DNA of 64,000 bases, taken from the NCBI RefSeq assembly GCF_016086655.4, contig NC_052133.2, positions 10,934,301 through 10,998,300 on the forward strand, read 5' to 3'. The notes beneath the pieces are model-generated. The model had not been told where the DNA came from and made no database searches. It was given only the letters and a program-made list of their open reading frames with translations. Position 1 is the first letter of the stretch; every line of letters begins with the position of its first letter. Source of the DNA: Lepeophtheirus salmonis (Eukaryota; Arthropoda; Copepoda; Siphonostomatoida; Caligidae). The position numbers and the translations under genes are program-made. Of the stretch, positions 36,727-49,580 are shown one piece after another.

Positions 36727-39717
36727 CAAAGTACAATGGGGACAGTTGCAACAAGTGCTGCAATTTTCCTTTTATTGTTTATTCTTCTTTATAATTTGAT
36801 AAAATTCAGTTTACATCAAGTGCATCCTTTATTTAGTCAATAAAGGTCTTTAAAGATTTTTTTTAGCATTAATATCTCTCTTTTATAATATATGCTTATC
36901 TATAAAAGATATTATGATTTTTTTAAAATTTTAGCTATATGAAAAGTATAGTTATTTATTTTACTCTTATTCCAGCATAATGTATATTTTCTTCTCAACA
37001 AAAGATGGTAATATACATCAATTTACTAATGGAATTACTTTAGTAAGACTTACAGCATATTTGAAACCCGATAATGGTTTGCCATTATTCTGAATTGTAT
37101 TTTAATTAAAATACAGTAATTTTTATAAAAATAAATGGATGATAGTATCATTGGTGGATATCTATGATGACTTCATATTGCAAAGAATCTTTAGAGGAAG
37201 GGCTCTTGACTCCATAAGATTTAGGACATAATTTCATACTTGTAGGACCTCTTTATTCCTATGAAGACTTTTTATTGTTCCACACAACTTGTTTTCAGAT
37301 GCTTAGTACTAGTATTGAGACAAAACTAAACAGGAATTTAAACCATAATTATGAAATGTGAAAAATTAATGCGCAAAGGAAAGTTTATATCACAAGAAAA
37401 AAAATCCATATATTTGAGTTTTTCATCAGGAATACAACTTTTTTTTAGTGTTTACAATTTGAGATCCTGTCAGCTTTTAATTGGGGAGGCCTTTGGGCTA
37501 TTCTTATACATCAAACAATTCCTTTGTGAACCATTAGATATTTGAAAAAGGAACACCGTGTTTCTCACAACCAAAAAACTAATTGAACATATTATTCGGG
37601 AATATACCCATCATTTGTTCTTTCTTAAAGGGGAAGAGTTGATCAATTAACTAGATTAAAACAACTCTGGTTGTATTTATTTGTACAATTTCCACATTCC
37701 CCATTATTAAGAGATACATATTATGTACCATTGAAGACTCTATTTAGAATAAAAAACAAATCATATTCCTAAATTGAATTTTTTTTTGTATTTACTCATG
37801 TGTGACATGTAACAATACAATTTATAATTCGACAACCTATTTTTGTATTTCTTGTTTTAATTAGATTGTTTCTCTACATGCGATAACATTCGAATATTTC
37901 AAAAATATTAATGTATAATGTTCACATCATTAGTTGATATTGGTTAAAGCAACAACAAGACTAATCCGAAAGATATAAAGATTGTTGTATATAAGCTCAA
38001 AAAACACCCTTTTTTTTAAATGTTTTTTTTTTCAGGATAAGCATATATATCCTTTAACATAAAATAAGTATAAGATTTAGTTTTATATAGGCTCATATGT
38101 ACAATTAATACATCTTTATCAGTTGAAAGGAAGGGGCATACGTACGTCAAATATTTATATACCTATATCTGCACGTTTGATATGTACATTTCAGTTTGAT
38201 AATAATTGTATATATAGTAATTGAACTCTGGCCTGAGTTAAGTGCTTCATTGTTATCAAATGAAAATAAGGTGCTTTTAATGGTATATAAATCTGTTTTT
38301 TGATTCTTTTTTTTATTGGGAAAGGGTGTTGTTTTGGGGGATCTGGAGGAGTATGTATGCATTTATTTCGGAGTAAGACATCCTTAGAAAGATTTGGACT
38401 TCTTTCTTGGATACATTAGGATTATAAGTAGAGATTAAATGTTATTTAAATTGCTATGAGGGGAAAAATAACATCTAAGCTAATGTTATTAAAAATTGTA
38501 CTTTGAGAAACGTCATATCTGCTAACAGAGACCAATACAGTGTTATAACGTATGACCTCAACGTGTACAAGATTCATTTTACATAAACTAGCAGATAATA
38601 TTTTATACAATTCTATAGATCAATAAAACAATCAAAAATTTGTTTCTCATAAAAAACAAGTCATAAAATTCGTGTTATGTCAAATTTCAATAGTTTATAC
38701 CAAGATTTAAAATATTTTGTGAAAACAAAAACTTAAAAAATCGACAAAGAAGTTGAAAAAATATAATATTTGTTCGAAAATACTCGTTTGTACTTATCTA
38801 ATATTTTGAAAATCAAATAATGAAAAACGATAATATATTTATAAAAATATTTGATATTCGTGAGTAAAAGATATACTTGAAAATAATTTGAAGAATTATT
38901 AATGAGTTGATACTCTGCTAAACACCATATTTAATTTAACTTTTTGCTTGCTACTTCATTGCCGAATGATTATTGTATAAATCAGTTGATACACATTTAG
39001 CCAGTAATACATATGGATCATGTAGACCTATATCCAAGGAGGAACATTCAAAATTTTATAAGTTCGTTATTAACTTTTCGTGGATTGTTTTCTATAGTTG
39101 ATTAGTTTTAAAGTCATATGATCTATGTATATTATATATAAAATATCTTAAATAAAAACTTATATATGTGAAAAGTTAACAAATAATTGTTTTGTATTAA
39201 ATCAAGCAAAGGATAAATGTCTAATTAGTTTTTTTAAGATATTTTTTATTTAATTTATTTATTTATCATTGTTTTTTCATTCTTGAAGAGAGATTTCACT
39301 GTACGTACTTTCAGTTTAATATTACATATTCATAGTTTAGTCACTTATAGGCCTTTAGTTCAAATTTCTGGGATGAATTACGATATCCAATTATTATCTG
39401 AAGTTGAAAATATTTATTTGATTTATGAAGCTAAATTTGTTCCCGATATGGCTAAACAAATAAAATCAAACAACTTCTTTTTAATTTTTTCATTTTGATG
39501 ATGATCTTTTTCTATATTATATTTAATTTAGTTTTTTTATATATTTCAAGTCCTTGCGATGAATATGATAACCTAATTTGGCATTCATACTCAAACATCC
39601 ATAAAACGACTTTAAAAACTATAGTTTATATATAAACATATGGATATATATTTTTTAACGTTCCTTTAATTGCTCAGACGGAGATTCACTTATCAAGTAT
39701 AAAAAAACATTATTCTA
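36727..39717. other. AT-rich non-coding, nothing recognised
   Basis: ORFs at 37351-37545 (+), 38147-38362 (-) and 39283-39498 (+) carry no recognisable domain. No repeat pair or RNA was found. Confidence 0.55.
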
Positions 39718-40580
39718 CAGTCTAAAATGCAACACTTTTTTAAAATTACAAAAAGTTTATATTTCAAAAAAATATCATAGAATATGGAAAAATAATGAAG
39801 GTACACCTTATTTATGTTCTCAATCAATATAGCCATATTTTGCCTTAATGACCAATTCTAGTCCGGTGATGAGCTTTGCACAGCAGTTCTTTACATAGCT
39901 GGGCTCTAGAATGGTCCGAGCAGTAATGAAGGTGACCTTCAGTTGGGTCTTTGTTTTGTATCAGACTCCCAAAAGCTTTCCCTTGAGGTGTCCAAAAATA
40001 ACAAAGTCAAGGGGGAAGAGTGGGGGCTGTGCAGAGCTTCCCTTATAAAAATCTCGTCTTCCCTTACCCCCCCAACCTGTTTATATCAGGTTCCACGCTT
40101 TACTCTATCTATAGGCTTCAAACCCTCATGAGGAATTCTCCTGTTGACATTAAGGTTTAAGTCTTGCTTCCCCGACCGGTGCATGTTAATGTGGCTTCTG
40201 TAAAATTCACAAGCAAGACCATTGACGGTCACCTTTCCTTTTCTGCCTCCAATGGTGCCTTTAACTGCCTCAACTAATTATTTTGGCCTCTTAGACATTG
40301 ATTGGGACCTTGTTAAAGCTTTTGGTGCGTCTGTTGCGGTGACAAAGTACACAGTATAGTGGTCACAGCCCAGTACTTTAGAAATTTCTGATATTGATTT
40401 TCCATTCGCTAATAGCTCAAAAATGCAGCTCTGCAATAATATATGATTTTGGTTATGAAGCTTTTATTTCTCATTAGATTTTGCTCATTTTTATAGACAT
40501 TTTATTCAGACAATTGTTAACAATAAGTTATACGAATTAAAAGCAATAGGACAAAGGTAAAAAGTGTTGTATTTTAGACG
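39718..40580 (-). mobile_element. Core-deleted mariner/Tc1-like element, ~860 bp
   Basis: The left end tctaaaatgcaacacttttt (39721-39740) matches the reverse complement of the right end, tctaaaatacaacacttttt (40560-40579), at 19 of 20 bases. A TA at 39716-39717 followed by CAG precedes the left end as expected for Tc1/mariner, while the outermost right bases have diverged. The interior is a minus-strand transposase remnant with its catalytic core missing (separate entry). The family differs from that at 20273: both ends and protein are distinct, but the deletion architecture is alike. Confidence 0.75.
39830..40500 (-). pseudogene. Transposase remnant: two HTH motifs joined to C-terminus
   Basis: Minus strand from 40500: FELLANGKSISEISKVLGCD (first HTH), TVYFVTAT, then SMSKRP with a stop, IGGRKGKVTVNGLACEF and INMHRSGKQDLNLNVNRRIP (second HTH and the start of the linker, compare 'KVTVRGLAREFxVSxxTMxRxIKEDL'). 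After RIPHEGL the next clear block is LPLDFVIFGHLKGKLLGV followed by a TGA (where Trp is usual) and YKTKTQLKVTFITA, then VKNCCAKLITGLELVIKAKY to the end. The LPLDF block is the region of the third catalytic Asp. The first two Asp and about 150 residues are gone. The surviving frame is unusually readable for a dead element, with about two stops and one or two shifts. Confidence 0.75.
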
Positions 40581-43500
40581 AAGGGGCCTGTATTACAACT
40601 ACTCCACCTGACCTTGGAATTGTCTTTGAAGACCCCAAAATATTAAGTATATTTCCATATCTAGGATCGACCAATATTGAGCCATATTAAGTTCCAGCAA
40701 ATAATTTCTGCCGAGCTGGTTATCCATGGAGCAAAGTTGTTCCAAGAAGTCTTATATCTATCAATTTCTTATTTTTGACAATGGATTTTGCCTACCTTAA
40801 GATCATTTTGCAGCACCAATGGGTTAATAAGAATAATTGGTGATCAACATTAATGATACTTCATCAAAGAATACAATGGTAATCCACATTTAATTTTAAG
40901 AAAGAACATTCTTACTTGTTTTTGTGTTGACGGGCCACATATACCAAATTTATTTATAAAGTTGTAGTTTTCAAATTGAGGAGACACTATTTTAAAAAGT
41001 TGAGGATAAATAGAGAGAGAAATAACAAGATTACTAGATGAAGCATACAATCCCATTCCTTTTTTCTTCTTCTATAATTAATATCGTAAAATGTTTCGTG
41101 AAAAAATGGCATGACCTTCTCTGCATATATATACCTAAATAAATAGGTACCCATAATTAGTATTTTTGGTGGTAAAAAAGTTGCCGTGCACTGCCATTAA
41201 ATTCAAATTTCATATCCCCAAAACTAATTAATTATTTATGTAGAGTTAATTTCAATAACTGCATTTCATTATGTATATTTATATAACTACTAATTAATTT
41301 CTACCTGAAATTAAATATGAAATTAATTTCAATAAATAATACAAACTCTCTTAAAGGAACAATCTTTTACTTAATTACCTCTTGGCTTCGTCAGATATAA
41401 TTAACCTCTAAAGCAAATATGAGGATCTACATACTTGCACTTTAAATAGATACTCATCTATACATAGGAGTGGAGGTATTATCCTAAATAAGGGATTTAT
41501 GAATGTGGAAGAAGAATGTAAAAAAAGTATCGAAGTGATTGCTTTGTAAAAGCCTTTTAGCGTACTTTACGATATGAATGCAGTTTTTTTCTGAAAGGGT
41601 AGCATTTGGTTAATTAATTAGACATATTCTTAGGTGTGGACTATTTGTTAATTGCTATAAATTTCATGCAAATTTCATTCTATGTAACTATTTATGTATA
41701 TACCTACATATATGTAAATTCTTCTTCAGATTATTATTAACAAATTCTTTCCCATTGTAATAACTCTTTTTGCAGATTTTTTTAAAATATGTAGTTTAGG
41801 GTGCCAGGTTATATGTAGTGAATACTACAAATTCACAAGAATATATTCCCAAAATCTGTAGATTTTATTGGGTAAATTATTGTATTTAACCAAAAAATTT
41901 AAACATTTGGTGCCTGTTATACACCGTACAAATATACGTTATATATTTTTCTCCTGAAATTACATTTTACAAAATTATTGTGTAAAATCCTTTTTAAGGG
42001 TGATTGTTCAACCAAAAAAAGGTTATAGAATAAAAATTTATACCACCGTGTACTTAAATGATTTTAGAAAAATAATAAATATATTTTTAAAAAGTCGTTA
42101 ATTTTTGTTGAGCAATCTTTAAATAATACACAATTTAATAGATTGATATTAATATACTGATTTACAAACAAGGCTTGACGTTCGTTAAAATTGACCATTT
42201 ACCAACAGTGTTAGTCAATTATTTTTTTACTAATTCTGTGAAAAACTTACTAGCCCAGAATACCACAAAAACTAAACTACCTACGTACTTCTTGGTACAT
42301 ATACGGAGGTATTAGATTGGGTTGGATTCGAAGGCAAACCAACAATATGTTTTTGTCCAATCAAAAAGGTTGGCACATGGTAATACTCAGATTTTGAACC
42401 CAAAATTACCTGTATTTATATATATGGACGTTATTTAAGGTGCGGCATTATGTAGCCAAACAGACTAGACACAGAACATCCCAAAATTTTCCCACTGGTT
42501 TTCTACTAGCCACAGGCTAGCATGTCTATCAAGTCCTCCTTACAAAAAAAATTTAACCAATTTGAAGGTTTAGTTAATTTTTTAAGATTTTTTCCTATAT
42601 TACGGTAGACATACATATAAAAAGAATGTACAAATATGAAGGTAAAGACCACGGCTGCACATTGGGCTATTTGTGCTACTGCAGCAGATCCTTATTCTTA
42701 TTTAGACTTTGATATTGTTATGAATTTTTTTACATTTTGAGCATTTCCTAAATTGAAGAACACGAACTTCTTACTCATCATCATGCATAACCTGATATTT
42801 TTCATACGAGAGTGCAGCACATCTGTTTATAAAATGTTCTGAACTCTGTGGTTCTTCCAATCAGACATGGCATGTTGCATTTATTTTTTGCTATTTACTC
42901 ATGTAGGCCAAAAATGGCCGTGACTTGTTTAAGCTTGTATCTTCTCACGTCCAAGTATGACATTATTTGACTTTGGCTCCTTCAGTATGATGTATCTGTG
43001 TTCCAGACTTCATTTTTATTTCTATTTCGTAGAAGAAATAAAACATCACCCTCTTAATATAGCTTTTAGGTACTTCAACCCACTTTCGTTTAATGTTCCA
43101 ATTTGGGGAGGGGGAGTAATATCAGCCAAAAATTTAAGATGTAATATTATTTACACCCTAATGTACATAAATATGTAAAATATATTAAAATTCGTGATAA
43201 AAATACATTTGAGCAAGTTGTGGCTCGTTAATATCGTTGTTGTTTTATTTATAGTTTAGGCCATTATATATACAGGTTTTTGCAATTGTATCTATTAATG
43301 GACTCAATTATATAACCTGTTTGTCCATATGATTAGTACAATAACGTATAAAACTACTAAAATTCTCATATCCCAATTCCCTCAGTCAAAAAGTCACACA
43401 GATTATAAAAAAATGTTATTGATTTTTCATTAATGTTGTGAGCGAGATCAGCAATTAAGTGCAAATTAATAGTACATTAAAATACAATAAACATAAAATA

Positions 43501-44079
43501 ACTGATTAAAAATATCTCAAATATATATTGTAAATAAAAAAAGATTATTTTGTTAAATTTTGGTGTTTCTTGAGTCTTGAGTTTCCACACCTTACCCTTG
43601 AAATATTATTATACTTTAGTTTTATTAATTGTGTATCTTGCTTATTTTTTTTCTCTTATCTAAGGAAAAAGTTGTTGACTCATACGAATTTTTAAATTTT
43701 GTATAATTAAAAAAAAATAACTATTACCATGTAAAGATTTCAAAAAAATATTTGCTAAAATATTATAGAATACAATAAAAATCATATACATAATATTGTC
43801 CAATCACCCTTGTCCATCTTGACAACTACATATGACTCAACAACAAGAAAGGAGTGTAACTTTACATACCAAATTATTAAAAAAAACTATGGATGCCCCA
43901 ATAGGCAATTTGGCCGATTAGCGATTAATTGATGGTTGTTTAAAATATCCATTATTTATTACTATTCTAGTAAATACTGAATACATTTAGAATACGCCCT
44001 ATAAAGGGAATTAATTCTTAAAAAGTTGTAAAATATTACTGGCAATACTGCCCTACCCCTGCTCAGTCTCCCACTTGCT
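40581..44079. other. AT-rich non-coding, nothing recognised
   Basis: ORFs at 40850-41056 (-) and 42957-43178 (+) have no domain. Phrases such as ctagcccag near 42252 and gctagcatg near 42518 hint at old inverted-repeat elements, but I could not pair ends. Confidence 0.5.
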
Positions 44080-44320
44080 TACAGAGTGCAACAAATATTT
44101 AACAACCAAAACAATTTTTCTTTTAAATAGATTTCTTCAAACTAAAACTCCAATTTGTATAAAACCCAATGCCAAATGAAATTTGAATAAATAAGGAATT
44201 AATTATTATTCAACATAATCACCTTTGGCGTCCATAACTGCCTCGTTTCGACTCCAGAAACAGGCGCAGGTCTTCAAGACAGTCTCTTTTGGAATATTCC
44301 GATATTTAAGTCCAACGACT
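44080..44320 (-). pseudogene. mariner-like transposase C-terminus with 3' terminal repeat
   Basis: On the minus strand from 44320 the frame gives VGLKYRNIPKETVLKTCACF, then WSRNEAVMDAKGDYVE and a stop. This is the normal mariner C-terminus (xxWxNIPxExxxKxCxxFRSRIEAVIDAKGDYIE). The 3' untranslated part runs about 140 bp to tacagagtgcaacaaatatt at 44080, the same end as the copy finishing at 5736. Only about the last 45 residues remain, and upstream sequence shows no homology. It is 5'-truncated and dead. Frame and ending are well preserved compared with the other remnants. Confidence 0.75.
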
Positions 44321-44766
44321 GGGTACAAAAAACTATCAAAAAAAATCATTAGTAATAAGCGTTAAATTATAAGCCATATTTGGATCAAAAAACTTCAAGA
44401 CCTCTTCATTGAATTTGTTTCGTAAACGAAGAAATTTTCCTTCATTAAAAGAAGAACGCATACTTTTACTATATTTTCTTACATTATCAATCATATCATT
44501 ACTACATGTACCAATCTCAAGTTGGCATTTAATTGTCTTGTTACTTAACTTATGTTTTAATTATTAAAATTATTGAAAATGATGATTATAATTTTAGTAT
44601 ATAATGTTAAAAGATTAATTATCTTTATAGCAAAGGTCCTAAAACGGTAGTTGCTAAATCACAAAAAAAAAAAGCAGCATTTCACAGTTTACCAATTACT
44701 CTGGAACGAAACACATTTCTCCAAGGATTCATTTGGATCCATCTAGAGTCTTTGTACTAGAACAAA
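44321..44766. other. Non-coding, nothing recognised
   Basis: AT-rich with no supported feature. Confidence 0.6.
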
Positions 44767-45036
44767 GGGTTCTCAAAATTTTTACATTGCGTACCTCATG
44801 AAAAATATATAAACATCTCTAATCCTTATCTAAACTTTTAAAATTTGACAAATTTCAGAACACTTTTTTACGTTGTAATTTTTGACGTTTTTTTTAAATA
44901 CTACAGGTGAATTTTTGGACGATCTTCCTTCAAAAAAGAAAAAAAAATCATGTAACATTTTTTATTAAAACTTCAGCCACCTTTCCTCAATTTAAGCCTC
45001 CATGAAAAATAAAGGTAACGTAGTTTGAGAACCATT
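44767..45036. mobile_element. hAT-like MITE, ~270 bp
   Basis: The left end gggttctcaaaatttttaca (44767) and the right end agtttgagaacca (45022-45034) form the familiar hAT pair GGTTCTCAAA/TTTGAGAACC. Subterminal ttacattgcgtacct on the left is echoed, inverted, by aaaggtaacgtag on the right, as in hAT elements whose ends continue ...CGTACCxxxTxATGAAAAAT. It has no ORF. The 8-bp duplication is not visible, so exact limits may be a few bases off. Confidence 0.5.
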
Positions 45037-46714
45037 ATATTGGTTACTGACAGGCTCATCTTAATATGAATAAAATATATCTAAAATTATTTTAACTCCT
45101 GACCCTCTTTACAACAAGACAAAGAACGATGAATTAATTTGTATTATTGTTAGTACTAACCTTGTCTAATTGAAGGTAACTTCTTGATAGAAGAAAAAAC
45201 AAAATTCATCTCACGTTTACCAGGAGGCGACCATTCAATTAATGAAACACAATTAAGTGCTAATTACATTTTTATACTTAAGTGTTAAAACAAGATTTTC
45301 AACATACATATGTTATTACTATACATAAATTGACGATAATTTAAGGATTACGTATATTAAATGACTTGAAATAACAACATATAAAGTTGAAATAAACAAA
45401 ATATTAAGTTGATATAAACAAAGCGGAGGAGTGGAAGATGGATAGGATAACAATAAGTATCCTTGGGAAGAGGTAATTGAGGATGAACTGTCCATTAAAC
45501 GAAACGATGAGCAGTTCCTTCTCAGGGCTAGAACAATTTATAAATCAAAATCACTATACACTAATACAATAAACATATGAGTGACATAAGGTTTCTTTTT
45601 TTGCTCCTGGATAATAATGTTTTGGATAGCCTGGATTTTATTATTTTCAATACAGGAAATTTCAAAAGAATTTCATGCTTTTTTCATACTTTTCCAAGAA
45701 ATACTGCAATTTTTATGTCATTACTTATCATATATTTTTCTTCTTAAAGCAGTGGTTCTGAACCAATTTACATTTAATATCCAATATAATAAGTTTATTA
45801 TGGTCATCAGACTATTTTTACCTTAGATATTTTACGACCTTTTCTTAAAAAATCCTCTCTTCTTTTAAGAATCACGGTTCTCAAGGAAAACAACTTGCTT
45901 ATATAACAAAAATGCTGACATTTTCGCCATCTCTGAAACTGATGGAGAAGAAATAGGTACCTGAATCAGTTGAAGAAGATCAAATTCAAACAACAACTCG
46001 ATTTGTGAAGATAAAGTTAGCAATTTGGAAATAAATAGAACGATTTTATTAAACTGACAATGCAGGCCTGGCAATAAGCAGGAACATAAGACTAGAGTTC
46101 AAAATTTTAAAATCAAAATTAGAACCCACAATGAAGTTAATCAGGCTCTTGATTGCTTTTTAATTGATGCCTGCTACAACCATTCGATGTAGAAAAGTTA
46201 TTCCAGTAGTAGCATTGATTGTTATGAAACTCAAAACTCACTCAGTGAATTGGAAAATACCTTAAATATCCATTTTTGTAAATTCATCAAGTAATTTTAT
46301 TTTTACTTTTAGTTAATTTTTTTTTATATAAATGAAAGAATAAGATATATTTACAATAATTTAATATTATTTACAATAATAAATTAGGCCCATAATTTAA
46401 GTTGATTCTTCATTCAACCCATTCTTCGAATAGAAAGTACTTGTTGCAAATAAGTTCTAATATTTTTGGGAAATCTTTGGAATCCCGAGTAAAGACAAAC
46501 CAATTTCCAAAATCTCAGCTAACAAAAAAAGAATTTCTTATGTCTGTCCCAAATATGTTCATACTTAAATTGTTCTTCTAATACTTTTCTTTAACCGATA
46601 CATTTTTGACTCATAATCAAAGGTAAATAAAGAATCTCATAGAAAAAATGATTTTTTTAAACATTTTAAAGCCTTAATTCTTGAGCAGCAAAAATGTAAG
46701 TATAAAGTCTTTAC
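45037..46714. other. AT-rich non-coding with one hAT-like left end
   Basis: At 45750 cagtggttctgaaccaattt resembles a hAT left end. A second similar block (cacggttctcaagg) follows at 45874 in the same direction, and no inverted partner is clear. ORFs at 45617-45826 (+) and 45865-46074 (-) show no domain. Confidence 0.45.
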
Positions 46715-46960
46715 TAGTATATGTGCTCATGAAATCGGAAAGTAACGAGTGGGATTTGTGTTGGAGTTAAATGTGTAAGTCCTCGTCAGACTTAGTCTAG
46801 AATTGAGGATCGCAGTCAGGATAATTCCACCCTTAATAGCCACATAGTGGGATATGTCTTAATTTCCTTCTTCTCACGTCTGCAAGCAAATGATCTAATA
46901 TAACGTCATGACAGGTAAACTGTTCTCCTTCCAAAAATTCTTCCAATTGTCAGGATTACC
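46715..46960 (+). repeat. Dispersed repeat family R1, copy 6
   Basis: Blocks in order: gtgctcatgaaatcggaaag, taacgagtgggatttgtgtt, taagtcctcgtcagacttag, gaattgaggatcg, ttccttcttctcacgtctgc, aatgatctaatataacgtca, aactgttctccttccaaaaa and ccaattgtcaggattacc. Copy 4 aligns along the same order. This copy best preserves the acgtcatgacag core and the 3' end. Confidence 0.6.
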
Positions 46961-48570
46961 ACGTTCATTTTCACTACCCTTTAGTTTAATATATCAGTAG
47001 GATATATTTTGTGCATCACTGCTAATAGTCCTTGGGGTTGACTGTACAATATACGTACATAATCCTTGAAGTGCAATTATTAGAGATTCTTAAATGATTT
47101 CAAACGAAATATGACTCCATCTAATAAATATGTACAAAATGCTCATTTGAGCATGTGAAGAAAAATAAGACGACACAATCTGCAAGACATCGATGAAGAT
47201 GATTCTTTCAACATCAAGGTGAATTGTCGCTAAAACAAAAGTACTTACTCGAAAATCAATATACGCAAATTACAATATTATTATAATATATACATATGTT
47301 TATATAAATATATTAAGCAATGCACGCCCTGCAAGAAATAATTTATGTGTATTTTTCATTTTTTGCAAGAAATGGGATGGGAGGTAACAAAATTGGCATA
47401 AGGCACCAAAGAGAGTTTACATATGTATGTGCCTATTTTCACAAAAAAAAGTGCAAAAATAAAGTAGAGTTTCAGTTTTTTTTTAGCACAAAGAGATATT
47501 TCAAATTAAGATACAATTTGAAAGTCTTTAAAACATTACGTGTACATTGGGAATAAAAAGAGTGATCACAGATTCTTAGCAAGATTATTTACCGATTAAT
47601 ACCAATTTATTTATTCTAAAATTAGGGCACTCTTGTAATAGTTAATTATTCAACTTCTTGTGGCTCGGTACTTTGATCACAGATACTGCTCATAGTTCAA
47701 GATACTACTATAGTTGAATAGTTTTGTCATTAAATATTTGAAAATTATTTCCCATATAGAAAGGCTCTTGGAACACACATTTTTTAGAGACTGAGTGTGA
47801 TTTTTTAATTGTATGATAGCGTTGTTTCTCTTGAGAAATTGGCAGAAAGTATCCTTACTTGAATCATTTAAAAAAACTCAACACATTAGTACAGTATTTT
47901 TTTAATTGTACATACTGAAGTTACTATTTCTATTCTCTTTAAGTCAATAAGACAAAAAAATTTAGTTTAAAAGTGTGTCCAAGGGCTAGGTTATATCATC
48001 AATAGGCCACAAAATAGTAAAAAAGTTTAAGAATTCCTGAATTAAACCCTTCAGCATTTTGTGACTACAGACACGTTGATAATGGGAATCAAATGATAGT
48101 CAAATTATTTTGTATCAATCAAGCCCTGTGTTAGTTTGTACTTATGATCACTTCTCTGACACAAATGTATATAGCTCAGGATCCAAGATGTTTTTGAATT
48201 TTGAACCTGATTTATCATGACAAAGGAGGTTATTGGATCCACTTTTTTTTTTCATTGTGCATTTCATTCAAATTGAAAAATTAATAATGTAAAAAACCTT
48301 AAAAAAATAACATAATGCGACTGTTAGCTGTAGTAGATTCCTGGTCGTACAAATAGATTTTTTCAAATGTAAGATATTGCTTTCTATGATGCCACCACTG
48401 AGGTTCCTTTATAATTTTCTAGCATTTATCCTCATGATGTGTGTAATTTTCTCTTATTTTCTCAGAATTCACCTTGGTAAATCAATTATGTTTAAGGGTG
48501 AATTAATAGAGGTTGTGGCATTAGTTATTGAGTAATACTCAAGTATACTCAGGGACTTTAGCGGACAAAA
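46961..48570. other. AT-rich non-coding with one hAT-type end
   Basis: At 48017-48039 an A run followed by gtttaagaattcctg resembles a hAT right end (AAAAGTTTGAGAACCACTG). The ORF at 47320-47556 (+) has no recognised domain. Confidence 0.45.
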
Positions 48571-48573
48571 AAA

Positions 48574-48882
48574 GTGTTGTTACAAAAACTACTTTATACA
48601 AATATTGATCACGTGGTCGCTACTTGGTTTATAGAATTGAAGGGTTTGATGCTAGGGGCAGAGAAAGGTGACATGAAGGAAGGACAAAAGTCAGCCACAT
48701 TGTTGCTGCAAAAGTTTTGGTTATTCAAGGCTGTATTGGGCTGTAATGGACATATTGATGTTATGGGCAGTCTAGATGGAGATGTCAACATTCTCTGCAG
48801 CATTCATGATAATGATAATGGTGCAGATGATATTCTACACAAAATGCTTTTTATTTTGTGGGAAATTTTTTTTTATACTTAG
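48574..48882 (+). repeat. Two-copy diverged family R2, copy 1, open for 102 codons
   Basis: This is the only sizeable open frame here that has a relative in the window. The plus-strand ORF (102 codons, 309 bp) contains KSATLLLQKFW, IDVMGSLDGDVNILCSIH and NDNGADDILHKM. The same frame at 51800-52130 gives KSAVLLLHQFW, IDLVGSLEEDSNGLFSIH and GTDIGTDKFI, without gaps over about 62 residues and roughly 40% identical. I do not recognise the protein. The minus strand also shows similarity, so the coding strand is not certain, but copy 1 is fully open only on plus. It could be an old transposon segment or a host-derived duplicated exon. There are no splice sites I trust at its edges. Confidence 0.4.
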
Positions 48883-49580
48883 AGATCTAAAAAAACATGA
48901 TATATTCTATTAAAAAATATCGTGTTATAAATTGTTAGGCAATACAAATGTTGGGTTCCCACTTTATATATCCAGGTATTTGTACAAATACAAAAATATA
49001 TTCAATAAACAAATAGAGCCTTATTAATCATATTTATTTGTGTTTTAATTATTATTTATTCATCTTCACTATTAGTATAATTTTTTAAACAAAACAAAAT
49101 TGTTATTTCTCTACGTGCTTTTATGAACACACGAGCCAAAGTAAAAACGTGATTTTTACTTAGGGATGCCTCCTCAACCAAACCATATAGATAGATACAA
49201 GATATATACACATGTACGTATTTATAAATAATAACTAACAGTCATCTCATTATACGATTGTTATTTTCATACTGTTATTTTCTCTTTGTTACATCACACG
49301 AATGAATAATTCCGTTTCTCTATATAAGGATCTCTTCCCCAAGAGGAGAAGATAAGAAGAAGGAAATTGAGTCCCTATTTTTCTATTCATACATCACTAT
49401 TTAAGGAGTCTCTGATTGAAGAGACCCTCTCTTCTGTCTATTTATCAATGAAGGTGGGTTAAACCTGTACCTACCTATGTATACATATATAGGCTCTTAA
49501 TGTACATATGTATGTACTAGGTATGAATACAGAGTAATAATAAAGAGCTGAAAATAGTATAAAATATATTTTGATCACTA
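48883..49580. other. AT-rich non-coding, nothing recognised
   Basis: No supported feature. Confidence 0.6.

Noticed and set aside
48609..48803. 64-codon minus-strand ORF
   Set aside because: Antisense to the longer plus-strand frame of R2 copy 1, and its frame is not the one conserved in copy 2.
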